Below are positions 38,910 through 47,769 of a stretch of 64,000 nucleotides of DNA, piece by piece. Below the pieces are notes generated by a model that saw nothing but the letters and a program-made list of their open reading frames with translations, was not told where the DNA came from and did no database searches. The stretch lies in NCBI RefSeq assembly GCF_900177725.1, contig NZ_FXAT01000005.1, forward strand, positions 186,001 to 250,000, in the 5' to 3' direction. This DNA comes from Paraburkholderia susongensis. Its GTDB lineage: Bacteria; Pseudomonadota; Gammaproteobacteria; Burkholderiales; Burkholderiaceae. Each line of letters begins with the position of its first letter. The stretch's first letter is position 1. The translations under genes were made by a program, and so were the position numbers.

Positions 38910-39859
38910 GTGAAGCCCATTCTTCCTATCGCCTGACGCGCACCGTGCTCGCGGTGCCGGCCAATCGCCGCCGCATGGTCGAATCAGCGGCGCGCTCAAC
39001 GGCCGATGCGGTGTTTCTCGATCTCGAGGACGCCGTCCCCGAAACGGAAAAAACGGACGCGCTGCAAGGCGCATGCAGCGCGCTGCAAGAGCTCGACTGG
39101 GGCGAGAAAACGGTGTTAGTGCGCGTAAATGCATACGGCAGCCGCTTCGTCGAAGAAGAGATCCGCGCGCTCGCGCCGCTCGCGCGGCTCGATTCGATCA
39201 TCGTGCCCAAGGCCGAGCGAGTCGCGCATATCGAAGCGATCGCGCGCCTGATCGATGCCGCCGAAGGCGGCGCACGCCGCGCGCCGCTCGCCCTCGACCT
39301 GCTGATCGAGACCGCGCTGGGCCTCGTGATGGTCGATGCGCTCGCCGCGAGTTGCGCGCGCATCGCGGCGCTGCATCTGGGCGTGGGCGATTTCGCGGGC
39401 TCCATCGGCGCGCGCAGCGCGGAGATCGGCGGCTCGCCCGAGGGTTACCGGCAGACCAGCATCTCCGCGGGCGCGCGCTACGTCGAAACGCCGCTCGACC
39501 TGTTCGCCTATCCGATGATGCGCGTGCTGGTCGCCGCGCGCGCGTTCGGCCTGCGCGCGATCGACGGACCGTGCGGCGCTTATCGCGACGCGACGCTCAC
39601 CCGCGCATGGGCGGAGAAAGCGGCGGCTCTCGGTTTCGACGGCAAGCAAGTGATTCACCCCTCGCAGATTGAAGCAACGCGCGACGCGTTCACGCCGTCG
39701 CCGGAAGACCTCGCCTTCGCCACGCGCGTCGTCGAGGCGATGCGGCAGGCGGAAACCGAAGGACGAGGCGCGGTGGCCGTCGACGGCAAGATGATCGACT
39801 ACGCGAATCTGCGCATGGCGCAGCGCATCCTCATGCTCGGCGCGGCGGACCGGCGCTGA
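38906..39859 (+). CDS. CitE-like CoA-ester lyase (HpcH/HpaI aldolase family)
   Basis: A 317-residue TIM-barrel lyase. It shows LAVPANRRRMVESAARSTAD, DAVFLDLEDAVP and VRVNAYGSRF, IIVPKAE, and GFDGKQVIHPSQIE near the end. These are typical of malyl-CoA, citramalyl-CoA and CitE-type enzymes, which use Mg2+ to split a beta-hydroxyacyl-CoA into an acyl-CoA and an oxo acid. It is coupled to the CoA transferase by a 4-base overlap. Together the two look like a hydroxy-acid activation and cleavage module. The substrate is not resolved. Confidence 0.92.
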   Translation: MSEAHSSYRLTRTVLAVPANRRRMVESAARSTADAVFLDLEDAVPETEKTDALQGACSALQELDWGEKTVLVRVNAYGSRFVEEEIRALAPLARLDSIIVPKAERVAHIEAIARLIDAAEGGARRAPLALDLLIETALGLVMVDALAASCARIAALHLGVGDFAGSIGARSAEIGGSPEGYRQTSISAGARYVETPLDLFAYPMMRVLVAARAFGLRAIDGPCGAYRDATLTRAWAEKAAALGFDGKQVIHPSQIEATRDAFTPSPEDLAFATRVVEAMRQAETEGRGAVAVDGKMIDYANLRMAQRILMLGAADRR

Positions 39860-39863
39860 ACAT

Positions 39864-39899
39864 CGTGCCGTCTGAACTCGCGCGGGTTCGGACGGCATG
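39864..39899. terminator. Strong hairpin between convergent lyase and SDR genes
   Basis: TGCCGTCTGAAC (39866-39877) pairs with GTTCGGACGGCA (39886-39897), 12 bp with one G-T pair and an 8-base loop, extendable by two pairs. It starts just after the lyase stop and is followed by TTTCGGGTTT. Two TTGACCCG copies (39920, 39931) follow in the same gap. Confidence 0.6.
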
Positions 39900-39970
39900 T
39901 TTCGGGTTTCTCACCCGGATTGACCCGCGGTTGACCCGGGTCGATTCGGGCCCACACCGCTTCCGGAAGT

Positions 39971-40750
39971 TCAGACCGCGCCGGCGCCCCACGACAGGAA
40001 GCCGCCATCCACCGGCAACACCACCCCGTTCGTATAGGCTGCTTCGTCCGACGCGAGATAGCAGATCGCCGCGGCGATTTCCGAGGTCGTGCCGTAGCGG
40101 CGCATCGGAATCGCGCGTGAGTATTCCTCGCGAAACTGATCGCTGTGCAGGGCTCGGGTCATGGGCGTGTCGACCGGACCCGGCGCGACCGCGTTGGCGG
40201 TGATCCCGTAGTCGCACAGCTCGACGGCCATCTGATGCGTGAGCGCGATCACCGCGCCCTTGGAGGTGCCGTACGCGGTGCGTCCCTTGCCGACCGCGCG
40301 CATGCCCGCCACCGACGCGATATTGACGATGCGGCCCCAGCGATGCTCGATCATCAGCCGCGCCGCGTGCTGCGCGCACAGCAGCGTGCCGACGAGGTTG
40401 ACCTGCATGGTGGTAAGGAACGTGTCGAGCGGATAGTCGATGAACGGCACCAGCTTGGCGATGCCCGCGCCGTTCACGAGCACGTCGCAACGGCCATGTT
40501 GCTTTGCGATGGAGCCGAATGCCGTGGCGATCGATTCGGGGGAACCGACGTCCATCCGCACGGAGGACACCGACAAATTCTCCGCCGAGAGGCGCGCGGC
40601 GGTTTCAGCGGCGCTTTGCTCGTTGAGGTCGGCCAGCACCACGTGATAGCCGCGCTTCGCCAGTTGCTCCGCCGTATCCGCGCCGATGCCCATTGCACCG
40701 CCGGTCACCACTGCGACACGGCCAGCGCCGCCTCCGATCGTCTTCTCCAC
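39971..40750 (-). CDS. Short-chain dehydrogenase/reductase
   Basis: A 259-residue classical SDR. Cofactor motif TGGAMGIGADTA, NGAG, Ser in NIAS, and YGTSK are all present. The start is taken as the GTG at 40750 (VEKTIGGGAG), with GGAGAC in front of it; the longer frame to an ATG at 40873 is Arg-rich and unlikely. It is convergent with the CoA transferase-lyase operon. It may supply the oxo or hydroxy form of an acid used by that pathway, but it could also be independent. Confidence 0.88.
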   Translation of the reverse strand: MEKTIGGGAGRVAVVTGGAMGIGADTAEQLAKRGYHVVLADLNEQSAAETAARLSAENLSVSSVRMDVGSPESIATAFGSIAKQHGRCDVLVNGAGIAKLVPFIDYPLDTFLTTMQVNLVGTLLCAQHAARLMIEHRWGRIVNIASVAGMRAVGKGRTAYGTSKGAVIALTHQMAVELCDYGITANAVAPGPVDTPMTRALHSDQFREEYSRAIPMRRYGTTSEIAAAICYLASDEAAYTNGVVLPVDGGFLSWGAGAV

Positions 40751-40986
40751 GTTGTCTCCAGTCCGTATGGGTTCGCAACCGCGCGGTGTTCGCGCGGTTC
40801 GCCGGCGGCGTACGCGCCCGTGGCGCGAGGCCGTCTTGCGAGCCATTATCAGAGAAGCATGGGGGACGCTCAATGGATATTAATGCAGCGTATTGTGAGT
40901 AAAGATCACTCAAGATTGCGATACGTCTGCGGTGCGTCTGCAATACGGTTGCGGTACAGGTGCAGGTACGGATGCGGCGCGCGAGG

Positions 40987-42192
40987 TTAGATACGGGCGT
41001 TGGCGGGCAACGGCATGCCAAGCAGGACGCGTCCGTAAATCTCAGCAGACGGATTCACCTGCATCAGAAAGTGCGATGCCATGCTGTGCAGGTCGCGGAA
41101 GTACCTCTCCACCGGCCCGGGCGGCATGAGGCTGCCGCCGAGATTGCGCACCAGATCATCGGACGCGGCGAGCGCCATGTCGCAGATGATGGCGCCGTCC
41201 GTTCGATACCGCGCTCGCTGCGTAGCCGAGAACTCCTTTCCTGCCTGAGCCCAGTCCCACATCTCGTCGACGTCGTGCAGGAGCATGTTGAATGCCCCTT
41301 CAATCTTCGCCGCGGCCTTGCCGAGTTCGGCCAGCGTGAAGCGGTCCTCGGTCTGCGGAGCGTTCAGGCCGGCGGGAATCCGTTTGCGCACGGTCTCGGC
41401 GTGAATGTCCAGCAGGCCATGCGCCACCGATGTAATGGCCGCGGCGACCGACATGACAAAGAGGCTCGTGTGCGGGATCCGGTACATCGGACTTTTGTTG
41501 CGCTCGCGCCCCGGGTATTCGATGCGCTGCACGTCCGTCCATTTGATGCTGCGGTAAAGCGGAACGCGCTCGTTCTCGAGGTACACATCCTTGCTGCCGG
41601 TTCCCTTCATGCCGAAAACGTTCCAGCTTTCATGGTCGATGCGAAAGCTCTCCTTGGGCACGAGCAGGAGCCGCAACTCTCGCTCTCCTTCAGCGGTGGG
41701 AACGTCAACGAGAACGCTCGCCCAATCCGCGACGTCGATGCCGGACGCGTACGTCCATTTCCCATTCAGAACATAGTGCTCCCGATCGAGGCGCGCCTCG
41801 ACGCCGCGCCCGACGTTGCCGGTCAGTGCAATGACGACCGCATCGCGTCCGCCTGCGAAAACGTCGTCCTGCGCGCGTGCGCCGAACATGCCGGCCATCC
41901 ACGGGTGCAGTCCGGCGAGGCCGAGTATCCATGCCGTCGCGCTGTCGCCGCGTGCGACTTCGCGGCACACACGCCACAAGACGGACGGGCGCAACCCGTA
42001 GCCGCCATTTTCGGTGGACTGGCAGATCCGGAAGAAGCCCGCTGCGCGCAGTTCGGCGCCGACGTCGTCCGATATGCGCTTCGCGCTGTCGTGCGCGGGT
42101 CCTTGCGCCTTCAACATCGGAATCATCGACCGTGCTCGTTCGATCAGGGTCTCAGCGTCAGGAATGGGGTCGATCATTTGAATGTGCACCAT
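40987..42192 (-). CDS. Acyl-CoA-dehydrogenase-fold flavin monooxygenase (oxygenase component)
   Basis: A 401-residue protein of the HsaA/IacA/DszC-like group D flavin monooxygenases. It shows ESTENGGYGLRPSVLWRVCREVARG-type architecture (QSTENGGYGLRPS), GDSATAWILGLAGLHPWMAG, LNGKWTYASGIDVADW and VFGMKGTGSKDVYLENERVP. The C-terminal helix bundle ends with RDLHSMASHF and QVNPSAEIYGRVLLG. Unlike real acyl-CoA dehydrogenases it uses reduced flavin supplied by a reductase, and a flavin reductase gene lies 52 bases upstream on the same strand. ATG 42192 or 42177 could start it. It probably hydroxylates an aromatic or heteroaromatic ring. Confidence 0.85.
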   Translation of the reverse strand: MVHIQMIDPIPDAETLIERARSMIPMLKAQGPAHDSAKRISDDVGAELRAAGFFRICQSTENGGYGLRPSVLWRVCREVARGDSATAWILGLAGLHPWMAGMFGARAQDDVFAGGRDAVVIALTGNVGRGVEARLDREHYVLNGKWTYASGIDVADWASVLVDVPTAEGERELRLLLVPKESFRIDHESWNVFGMKGTGSKDVYLENERVPLYRSIKWTDVQRIEYPGRERNKSPMYRIPHTSLFVMSVAAAITSVAHGLLDIHAETVRKRIPAGLNAPQTEDRFTLAELGKAAAKIEGAFNMLLHDVDEMWDWAQAGKEFSATQRARYRTDGAIICDMALAASDDLVRNLGGSLMPPGPVERYFRDLHSMASHFLMQVNPSAEIYGRVLLGMPLPANARI

Positions 42193-42244
42193 AAGAATGA
42201 TTGGCTGGGTTATCGTTGCTCACTGCTTGACGCTGCTCGCTGCC

Positions 42245-42742
42245 TCAGTGGGCGAGCGCAACGTCGAGATACTTGCCGGCTGCGTAGACGAGAGCCGGCG
42301 CGGGCGGGTCGATCGAGTGCATGTCCACGACCTCGCCCACCACGACGTGATGGTCGCCGAGCTGCTGGAGGTTGGCGATGCGGCAAACGAACGTCGCGTT
42401 GGCGCCATCCAGCACAGGGGCAGACGCCGCGTGCAAATCCCATGTGCCTTCGATACCGCGCTGCGGTTGACCGCCGTAGTAGCGGGACACCGCATCCTGT
42501 CCCGAGGCAAGCACGTTCACCGAGAATGCTTCGGAATGCTTCAGGTGTGGAAGAAGCGAGCTTTCGTTGCGCACGCAAAACAGAAGCAGCAACGGACTCA
42601 GGCTGACGGGGCAAACGGCGCTTGCAGTCATGGCGGCGACACCAGAAGGTCTGCCCTCGGATTCGACGGCAATGACCGTAACGCCTGTCACGAAGCGGCT
42701 CATCAATGTTCGGAATCGCGTGTGGGTTGCAACGGCTGACAT
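42245..42742 (-). CDS. Flavin reductase (HpaC/HsaB-like), reductase component
   Basis: A 165-residue FMN-binding split-barrel flavin reductase. It has FVTGVTVIAVESEGRPSG, AMTASAVCPVSLSPLLLLFC and FSVNVLASGQ, the standard order for HpaC-like proteins, and HHVVVGEVVDM near the end. It reduces FMN or FAD with NAD(P)H and passes it to the oxygenase encoded downstream. The two form a two-component monooxygenase. It is divergent from the Crp/Fnr gene at 43027, and the 284-base gap contains a perfect GCATAA/TTATGC palindrome. Confidence 0.9.
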   Translation of the reverse strand: MSAVATHTRFRTLMSRFVTGVTVIAVESEGRPSGVAAMTASAVCPVSLSPLLLLFCVRNESSLLPHLKHSEAFSVNVLASGQDAVSRYYGGQPQRGIEGTWDLHAASAPVLDGANATFVCRIANLQQLGDHHVVVGEVVDMHSIDPPAPALVYAAGKYLDVALAH

Positions 42743-42901
42743 TCAAGTCTCCAAAAAATCGGCCTGCAACCAATGTATCCGTGCGCGTGCCCGAGCCTAC
42801 GTATCCGCCGATACGGGCCTGATGAAAAAGTGCGTCCAACGCAGCCGGATTCCCCGGAGATCCAGGCTGGGGAAAGACCCACTAGCCATGCAATGGAAGC
42901 T

Positions 42902-42915
42902 GCATAAAGTTATGC
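42902..42915. promoter_or_regulatory. Palindrome GCATAA-AG-TTATGC
   Basis: A perfect 6-bp inverted repeat with 2-base centre between the divergent flavin reductase and Crp/Fnr genes. It is AT-rich in a GC-rich setting. It may be an operator, though its spacing differs from classic CRP or FNR boxes. Confidence 0.4.
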
Positions 42916-43026
42916 GATACCGCCTTGTGCCCGAGCCATTGAATGATCTGTTGCGTCATGGCAAGGCGGCGGTTTCAACCTGCCGCTCGTCATGGCGGCG
43001 TCATCAACGAAAAACGGTGGTACGCA

Positions 43027-43716
43027 ATGACTACGCCTCACGTCTCAGCCGAAGTGCTTTCAACCGAGACCTGGCACATGGATAGGCATGCTGCGAACGT
43101 CTTCATGAATGCGGAGCGCCTTGGACAACGTCAGGTCCTCCAGAAAGGCACGACGCTCTACCGGCAGGGAGAACCCGGCACGACGTTCTTCTTTCTCGTC
43201 AGCGGGCGAGTTCAGGTTGGCATCTTTCAGGAGGATGGCACGGAGTTCATCCTCGAATTGATGGGGCCGTGGTCGCTCATTGGAGAAGGTACGGCAATCG
43301 CCGGCCAGCGCCGAATGAGCACGGCGATTGCGCTCGAACCCTGTGTCGTCATCAAGTTCGACTATGTGGCGATCAAGCAGGCGTTCGCGCAGAACGTCGA
43401 ATTCGCGACCACGCTGATGGAAGTCGTCGCCGTCAAGCAATGGGTTCTGGGCATGCGGATTCAGTTCATGGCGATGCCCAAGCCTGAACTGAGGATTGTC
43501 GAACTGTTGAGACGCCTCGCGAACATATACGGTGAAGCCGACGAAGTCGGCGTGCGCATCCGCACACCGCTCACGCATGAGCAGGTCGCGAGCCTGACAG
43601 GAACGAGCCGTGTCACCGTGACTCGCACGATTACACGGCTGAAATCGGAGGGAGTGATTCAAAACGAGGGGCAGCACTTCTGGGTGCTCGACCAGCGGCG
43701 CTTGAATAACGCCTGA
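43027..43716 (+). CDS. Crp/Fnr-family transcriptional regulator
   Basis: A 229-residue regulator. The cNMP-binding-like domain (about 25-150) includes GTTLYRQGEPGTTFFFLVSGRV, quoted here in part as YRQGEPGTTFFFLVSGR. The C-terminal winged HTH has TPLTHEQVASLTGTSRVTVT. No FNR-type N-terminal cysteine cluster is present. ATG 43027 follows GGTGG by 7 bases. It is divergent from the flavin reductase-monooxygenase pair. The protein at 55142-55816 is clearly related, sharing TETWHMD near the N-terminus, YRQGE and a matching HTH. The pair lies near the left end and at the right end of the catabolic island. Confidence 0.9.
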   Translation: MTTPHVSAEVLSTETWHMDRHAANVFMNAERLGQRQVLQKGTTLYRQGEPGTTFFFLVSGRVQVGIFQEDGTEFILELMGPWSLIGEGTAIAGQRRMSTAIALEPCVVIKFDYVAIKQAFAQNVEFATTLMEVVAVKQWVLGMRIQFMAMPKPELRIVELLRRLANIYGEADEVGVRIRTPLTHEQVASLTGTSRVTVTRTITRLKSEGVIQNEGQHFWVLDQRRLNNA

Positions 43717-43778
43717 CGGCAGCCCGTCGCAGCCGGTAGCAGCCGGTTGGTAGCCGGCCGAATGCGCCGGCCCCGATA

Positions 43779-45161
43779 TCAACAGTCGCCTGGCCGCCGC
43801 CGCGCAAGGCGCGGTTCAAGCCACGACGCGAGCCGCAGCAGCACATCCTCCCGGCACCTGGCCGCAACGAGTTGCACACCGACCGGCAACGCCGAGCCCT
43901 CGGGCCAGAACGGCACCGACATCGCCGGCGCCTGGGTCAGATTGAATGCCGGCGTGTACGGATTCCACGAGAACCAGTCGTCGTCCGCCGAGCCGGGCGG
44001 AACATCCCTGCCGGCCACGAAAGGCAGAATGGGCATCGTCGGCAGCAGCAGCACGTCGATCTCATCGAAAAGCGCGCAGAACTGGCCGTTCAATGTGTCG
44101 CGTTGCAACGCCGCGCGCTGGACATCGGCGAATGACGCATTGCGCACAGGGTCGATGAATCCGAGCAGCCCGGGGTCCAACAGATTATGTTGGTCGGCAG
44201 GAACGCCGTTGACCGCGGACAGACATCCGAGTCGATAAAGATGGGCGGCCGCGCGCGACGCTTCCTGCACGTCGAAATCCACGGTGCTCACCTGGAAGCC
44301 ATTGCTCCAGAGGATGCCGTAGGTCTGGTCCATCGCGCGCTTGACGATATCCGCACTGTCGTCCCAGCGAAGCGGGTTGAGCAGGCCAATGCGAAGCTCG
44401 TGGGGCGACGCGTTCGATCCGAAATCCGCCGGCGCAAGGCCGACCGAGGTCCAGTCGCGCGGGCTCGGGCCGCTGATGACGTTCATGACCGAGACCATAT
44501 CGCCGACACTCGCAGCAATCGGGCCGTAATGAGCCACGTTGAAGAAGATGCTCGCCGGTGGAGTAATCGGCACGCGCCCATAGGTCGGCTTCAGTCCAAA
44601 GGTCCCCGTAAAAGCCGCTGGAATGCGAACGGATCCGCCCGCGTCGCTGCCAATCGAAACGCGAACGACGCCCGCGGCCACCGCCGCGGCGCAGCCACCG
44701 CTGCTGCCGCCTGGTGTGAGATCGGGATCGAGCGGGTTGCGCGTCACTCCGTACCCAGGGCTATCGGTGACACCCTTCCACGCAAATTCCGGCATGCGGG
44801 TTTTGCCGATGAGCACGGCGCCCGCGTCGACCAGGCGCGCGGCCAGCACGGAGTTCCCGGACACGGGTTCCGGCGTCGTGACGACGGAACCCTTTCGCGA
44901 AGGCCAGCCTTCGACGGCGATGCCATCCTTGAGCGTAATCGGCATGCCGTCGATTTCGCTCAGCGGTGTACCTTCGCGCCACCGCTTCCCGGACGCACGC
45001 GCGGCAGCCATTGCACGCTCGCCGTCGATGAGCGCGAATGCGTTCAGCGTTCTGTTTACTGCTTCCGCATGCTCGAGCGACGATGTCGTCACATCGACAG
45101 GCGAAAGCTCACCTCTTTTGTACAACGCCCGCAATGTTTCGAATGACTGTTTATGTACCAT
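43779..45161 (-). CDS. Amidase-signature family amidase
   Basis: A 460-residue amidase. The Ser-cisSer-Lys triad is Lys78 (PITLKDG), Ser153 (TPGGSSGG) and Ser177 (GSDAGGSVRIPA). It hydrolyses a carboxamide to acid and ammonia. The ATG at 45161 gives MVHKQSFETL; the frame is open to 45194. It is the last gene of a leftward unit starting with the ABC binding protein (49965), 83 bases after LivF. That placement suggests the imported compound is an amide, or that an amide forms during breakdown. IacH of indole-acetate loci belongs to the same family. Confidence 0.9.
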   Translation of the reverse strand: MVHKQSFETLRALYKRGELSPVDVTTSSLEHAEAVNRTLNAFALIDGERAMAAARASGKRWREGTPLSEIDGMPITLKDGIAVEGWPSRKGSVVTTPEPVSGNSVLAARLVDAGAVLIGKTRMPEFAWKGVTDSPGYGVTRNPLDPDLTPGGSSGGCAAAVAAGVVRVSIGSDAGGSVRIPAAFTGTFGLKPTYGRVPITPPASIFFNVAHYGPIAASVGDMVSVMNVISGPSPRDWTSVGLAPADFGSNASPHELRIGLLNPLRWDDSADIVKRAMDQTYGILWSNGFQVSTVDFDVQEASRAAAHLYRLGCLSAVNGVPADQHNLLDPGLLGFIDPVRNASFADVQRAALQRDTLNGQFCALFDEIDVLLLPTMPILPFVAGRDVPPGSADDDWFSWNPYTPAFNLTQAPAMSVPFWPEGSALPVGVQLVAARCREDVLLRLASWLEPRLARRRPGDC

Positions 45162-45244
45162 GCCTGCATCTCTCAAGTTGCAACCCGGCGACACCCGATT
45201 GCGCGGCCGGGGTTTCGTTCACCCATCCTCACTGAGCGGCCGGA

Positions 45245-45973
45245 TCAGGCAGCCATTCGCTTCGCGCCCAGATAAATCTCGCTGAGATGAGGGTCGGTTG
45301 CCAGCTCTTCACCGGTCCCTGCCTTGATGATGCGGCCCAGTTCGATCAGGTATGCGCGGTTTGCAGCGTTCAGCGCGAGTCGAGCGTTTTGCTCAACCAG
45401 AATGACCGTCAGGCCCTCCTTGCGCTGCAACTCGACAATCACGTCCATGATTTGCTGAACGACGAGCGGTGCGAGGCCAATGGACGGTTCGTCCAGCAGC
45501 AGAAGCTCAGGCCGCGCAATGAGGGCCCGCCCAATGGCGACCATCTGCTGCTGCCCGCCGGAAAGCGTACCCGCAAGCTGCTCCTGGCGCTCCTCCAGAA
45601 TCGGAAAGAGCGCGTAGATGCGCTTGACCTCTTCGGCGAACCTGATGCGAGCGCGGTTTGCGTAAGTGCCTAATTGAAGGTTGTCGCGCACGGACATCGA
45701 GTTGAAGAGCGAACGCTTTTCGGGAACCAGATACATTCCGCGGCGTACGCGATCTTCGACAGGCGCGCGTCCGAGCGAGGCGCCGGAGAAGCGCACGTCG
45801 CCAGCCGCCGCGGGTACGGCGCCCATCACGCAGCGCAGCAGACTCGTCTTCCCTGCTCCATTCGCACCGATCAGCGAGACCAGTTCTCCCGCCGCGACGT
45901 GGAATGACATCTCGCTGACCGCCCTGACCTGTCCGTACTTCACCGTCAGACCTTCGACGTCGAGAATGTTCAT
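45245..45973 (-). CDS. ABC transporter ATP-binding protein, LivF type
   Basis: A 242-residue nucleotide-binding subunit. Walker A is GANGAGKT, the signature is LSGGQQQMVAIGRAL, and Walker B is LLLLDEPSIGLAP, followed by VILVEQNARLALNAANRAYL. This is the LivF arrangement. It overlaps the LivM-LivG fusion gene as ATGA at 45970-45973. It works with the fused permease/ATPase, LivH-like permease and binding protein to import a branched-chain-amino-acid-like or aromatic acid/amide substrate. Confidence 0.93.
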   Translation of the reverse strand: MNILDVEGLTVKYGQVRAVSEMSFHVAAGELVSLIGANGAGKTSLLRCVMGAVPAAAGDVRFSGASLGRAPVEDRVRRGMYLVPEKRSLFNSMSVRDNLQLGTYANRARIRFAEEVKRIYALFPILEERQEQLAGTLSGGQQQMVAIGRALIARPELLLLDEPSIGLAPLVVQQIMDVIVELQRKEGLTVILVEQNARLALNAANRAYLIELGRIIKAGTGEELATDPHLSEIYLGAKRMAA

Positions 45974-47769
45974 GCTTGCGCTCCGAGGTAGGCGTGGACG
46001 ACGTCGGGATTTTGCTGGACCTCATGCGGCGCCCCTTGAGCGAGGAGGCTCCCGTAATTCAGCACGAACAGATAGTCCGCGCATCCCATCACCAGTTCCA
46101 TATCGTGTTCGACGATGAGAACGGTCATGCCATCGTCGTCGCGCAACGACTGAAGCAGTTGCGACAGACGCTGCTTTTCAGGTGCCCGCAGGCCGGCGGC
46201 CGGCTCGTCGAGCAGCAGGATGGCAGGCCTCGCCATCAAGGCACGGGCGATTTCGACCAGACGCTGACTGCCCAACGGAAGCTCGGAAACTCGCGCGTTC
46301 GCGATTTCGCTCAGGCCGACGCGTCGCAATGCGGCAAGAGCGTCCGCGACCATCACGCTCTCCTCATGCCGGTCCGCGCCGACGGCAGCGGATAGCAATC
46401 CGCTCCTGCCGCGAATGTAGCCGCCGATCAGCACGTTTTGCAGAACGTCGAGTTCCTGAACGAGCTGCACGTGCTGGAAGGTGCGCGCGATACCGCATGC
46501 AATGACCTTTCTCAGCTTGCCGGGTAAAGGTCGACCGCTTACGGTCACGCTGCCGCTGCTGGCAGGAAGCACCCCTGTCATCACATTGAAGAGCGTCGAC
46601 TTGCCGGCCCCATTCGGCCCGATGAGGCCGGTAATCGTACGCTCCGGTACGTTGACGGTCACCTCGGACAGCGCCGTCAAGCCGCCAAAGCGCTTCGTCA
46701 CGGCTTGCGCGTCGAGCGTGGCAGGGTGTGACGGCTCGCGCCTGCTCACAGCGGGAACATCGTCCGGCTCCACGTCATAGCTGTTCGTTACCCCGGCCCA
46801 CGTGAGCAGGCCATCAGGCCATTTCAGCAATGCGATGATGAGTACCGCCCCCAGAACCATCGACTCGACCTGCCCAGGCAAACCAAGGACATTCGCGATG
46901 ACATGCTGCCCGCTCAGTTCGAGCACGTTGAAGAACACAACGCCCAGTAGCGCGCCCAACGGATGCGCGACGCCGCCGAGCACGGTCATGATGAGCAGGT
47001 TGATCGACGCGCCCAGCGAGAACGAGGAAGGACTCAGGAATTGCATGTAGTACGCGTATAGCGCACCGGCGAGACCGCCCAGCGCCGCGGACATCACGAA
47101 CACCTGTGTTTTCACGCGCGCCACATCCGCGCCGAAGGCACTCGCCATGGTGCTGTTGCTCCTGAGAGCACGCGCGACCCGGCCGACGCGGCTGCGGTAA
47201 ATCCGGCGATACGCGAGAAAAACCAGCAGGACGACGGCCCAGATGAGCGTCGCCATGCCGCGAGCCTCCATCGGCACGCCGAAGAGGCTCAAGGCCGGAA
47301 TTCCCGTGAGACCCGACGCGCCCCCTGTGAGCTCCGTCTGCGCAACGAAGCATGCCGAAATAGCCATGCCGTATGCGAGCGTCGCGAGTGGAAGGTAGTG
47401 CCCCTTCATGCCGAGCGTCAGCTTGCCAAGAAACCAGCCGATCGCGGCGCACAGAACAGTCGCCAGCGGTATCGCCGCGAGTGGCGGCACGCCGCACTTC
47501 AGTGTCAGCAGCGACGAGGCATAGGCCCCCAAGCCCAGAAATGCGGCGTGCCCCAACGACAGTTGGCCCGTTGCGAGCAGGAAAGCAAGCCCGAGCACGA
47601 CAATCGAGTTGACTCCCGCGACGGCTACCAGCCCGACATAGTAGGTCGGAGACAGCATGAGAGAGAGCAGGACCGCTGCAAAAATCAGCCCTGCCAGCGC
47701 GTACTCCCGCCTGATGCGGCCCATGGTGCCTGGCTGCGCGGGCCGCCGGGACGTTTCGTCAATGTTCAT
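45970..47769 (-). CDS. Fused LivM permease-LivG ATPase of a branched-chain-type ABC importer
   Basis: A 599-residue fusion. Residues about 1-335 form the LivM-type permease (LATGQLSLGHAAFLGLGAYA, LSPTYYVGLVAVAGVNSI). After a linker, about 340-599 is a LivG-type ATPase with Walker A GPNGAGKS, signature LPLGSQRLVEIARAL, and DEPAAGL. The signature Gly-Gly-Gln is replaced by Gly-Ser-Gln, a common LivG variation. ATG 47769 follows GGAGG by 8 bases and lies inside the 3' end of livH (11-base overlap). The frame upstream to 47931 is not needed. The fusion ensures one permease per ATPase. Confidence 0.92.
   Translation of the reverse strand: MNIDETSRRPAQPGTMGRIRREYALAGLIFAAVLLSLMLSPTYYVGLVAVAGVNSIVVLGLAFLLATGQLSLGHAAFLGLGAYASSLLTLKCGVPPLAAIPLATVLCAAIGWFLGKLTLGMKGHYLPLATLAYGMAISACFVAQTELTGGASGLTGIPALSLFGVPMEARGMATLIWAVVLLVFLAYRRIYRSRVGRVARALRSNSTMASAFGADVARVKTQVFVMSAALGGLAGALYAYYMQFLSPSSFSLGASINLLIMTVLGGVAHPLGALLGVVFFNVLELSGQHVIANVLGLPGQVESMVLGAVLIIALLKWPDGLLTWAGVTNSYDVEPDDVPAVSRREPSHPATLDAQAVTKRFGGLTALSEVTVNVPERTITGLIGPNGAGKSTLFNVMTGVLPASSGSVTVSGRPLPGKLRKVIACGIARTFQHVQLVQELDVLQNVLIGGYIRGRSGLLSAAVGADRHEESVMVADALAALRRVGLSEIANARVSELPLGSQRLVEIARALMARPAILLLDEPAAGLRAPEKQRLSQLLQSLRDDDGMTVLIVEHDMELVMGCADYLFVLNYGSLLAQGAPHEVQQNPDVVHAYLGAQA

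Noticed and set aside
35073..39134. A 1353-codon open frame on the minus strand spanning ALDH, LysR, CoA transferase and part of the lyase
   Set aside because: Only the first 1446 bases (35073-36518) encode ALDH with a ribosome site. The rest is antisense to well-supported genes and shows no family motif; it is open because of base composition.
39920..39938. Two TTGACCCG copies, considered as a mobile-element or regulatory repeat
   Set aside because: They are only 8 bases long, lie inside a convergent terminator region and do not recur elsewhere that I could see.
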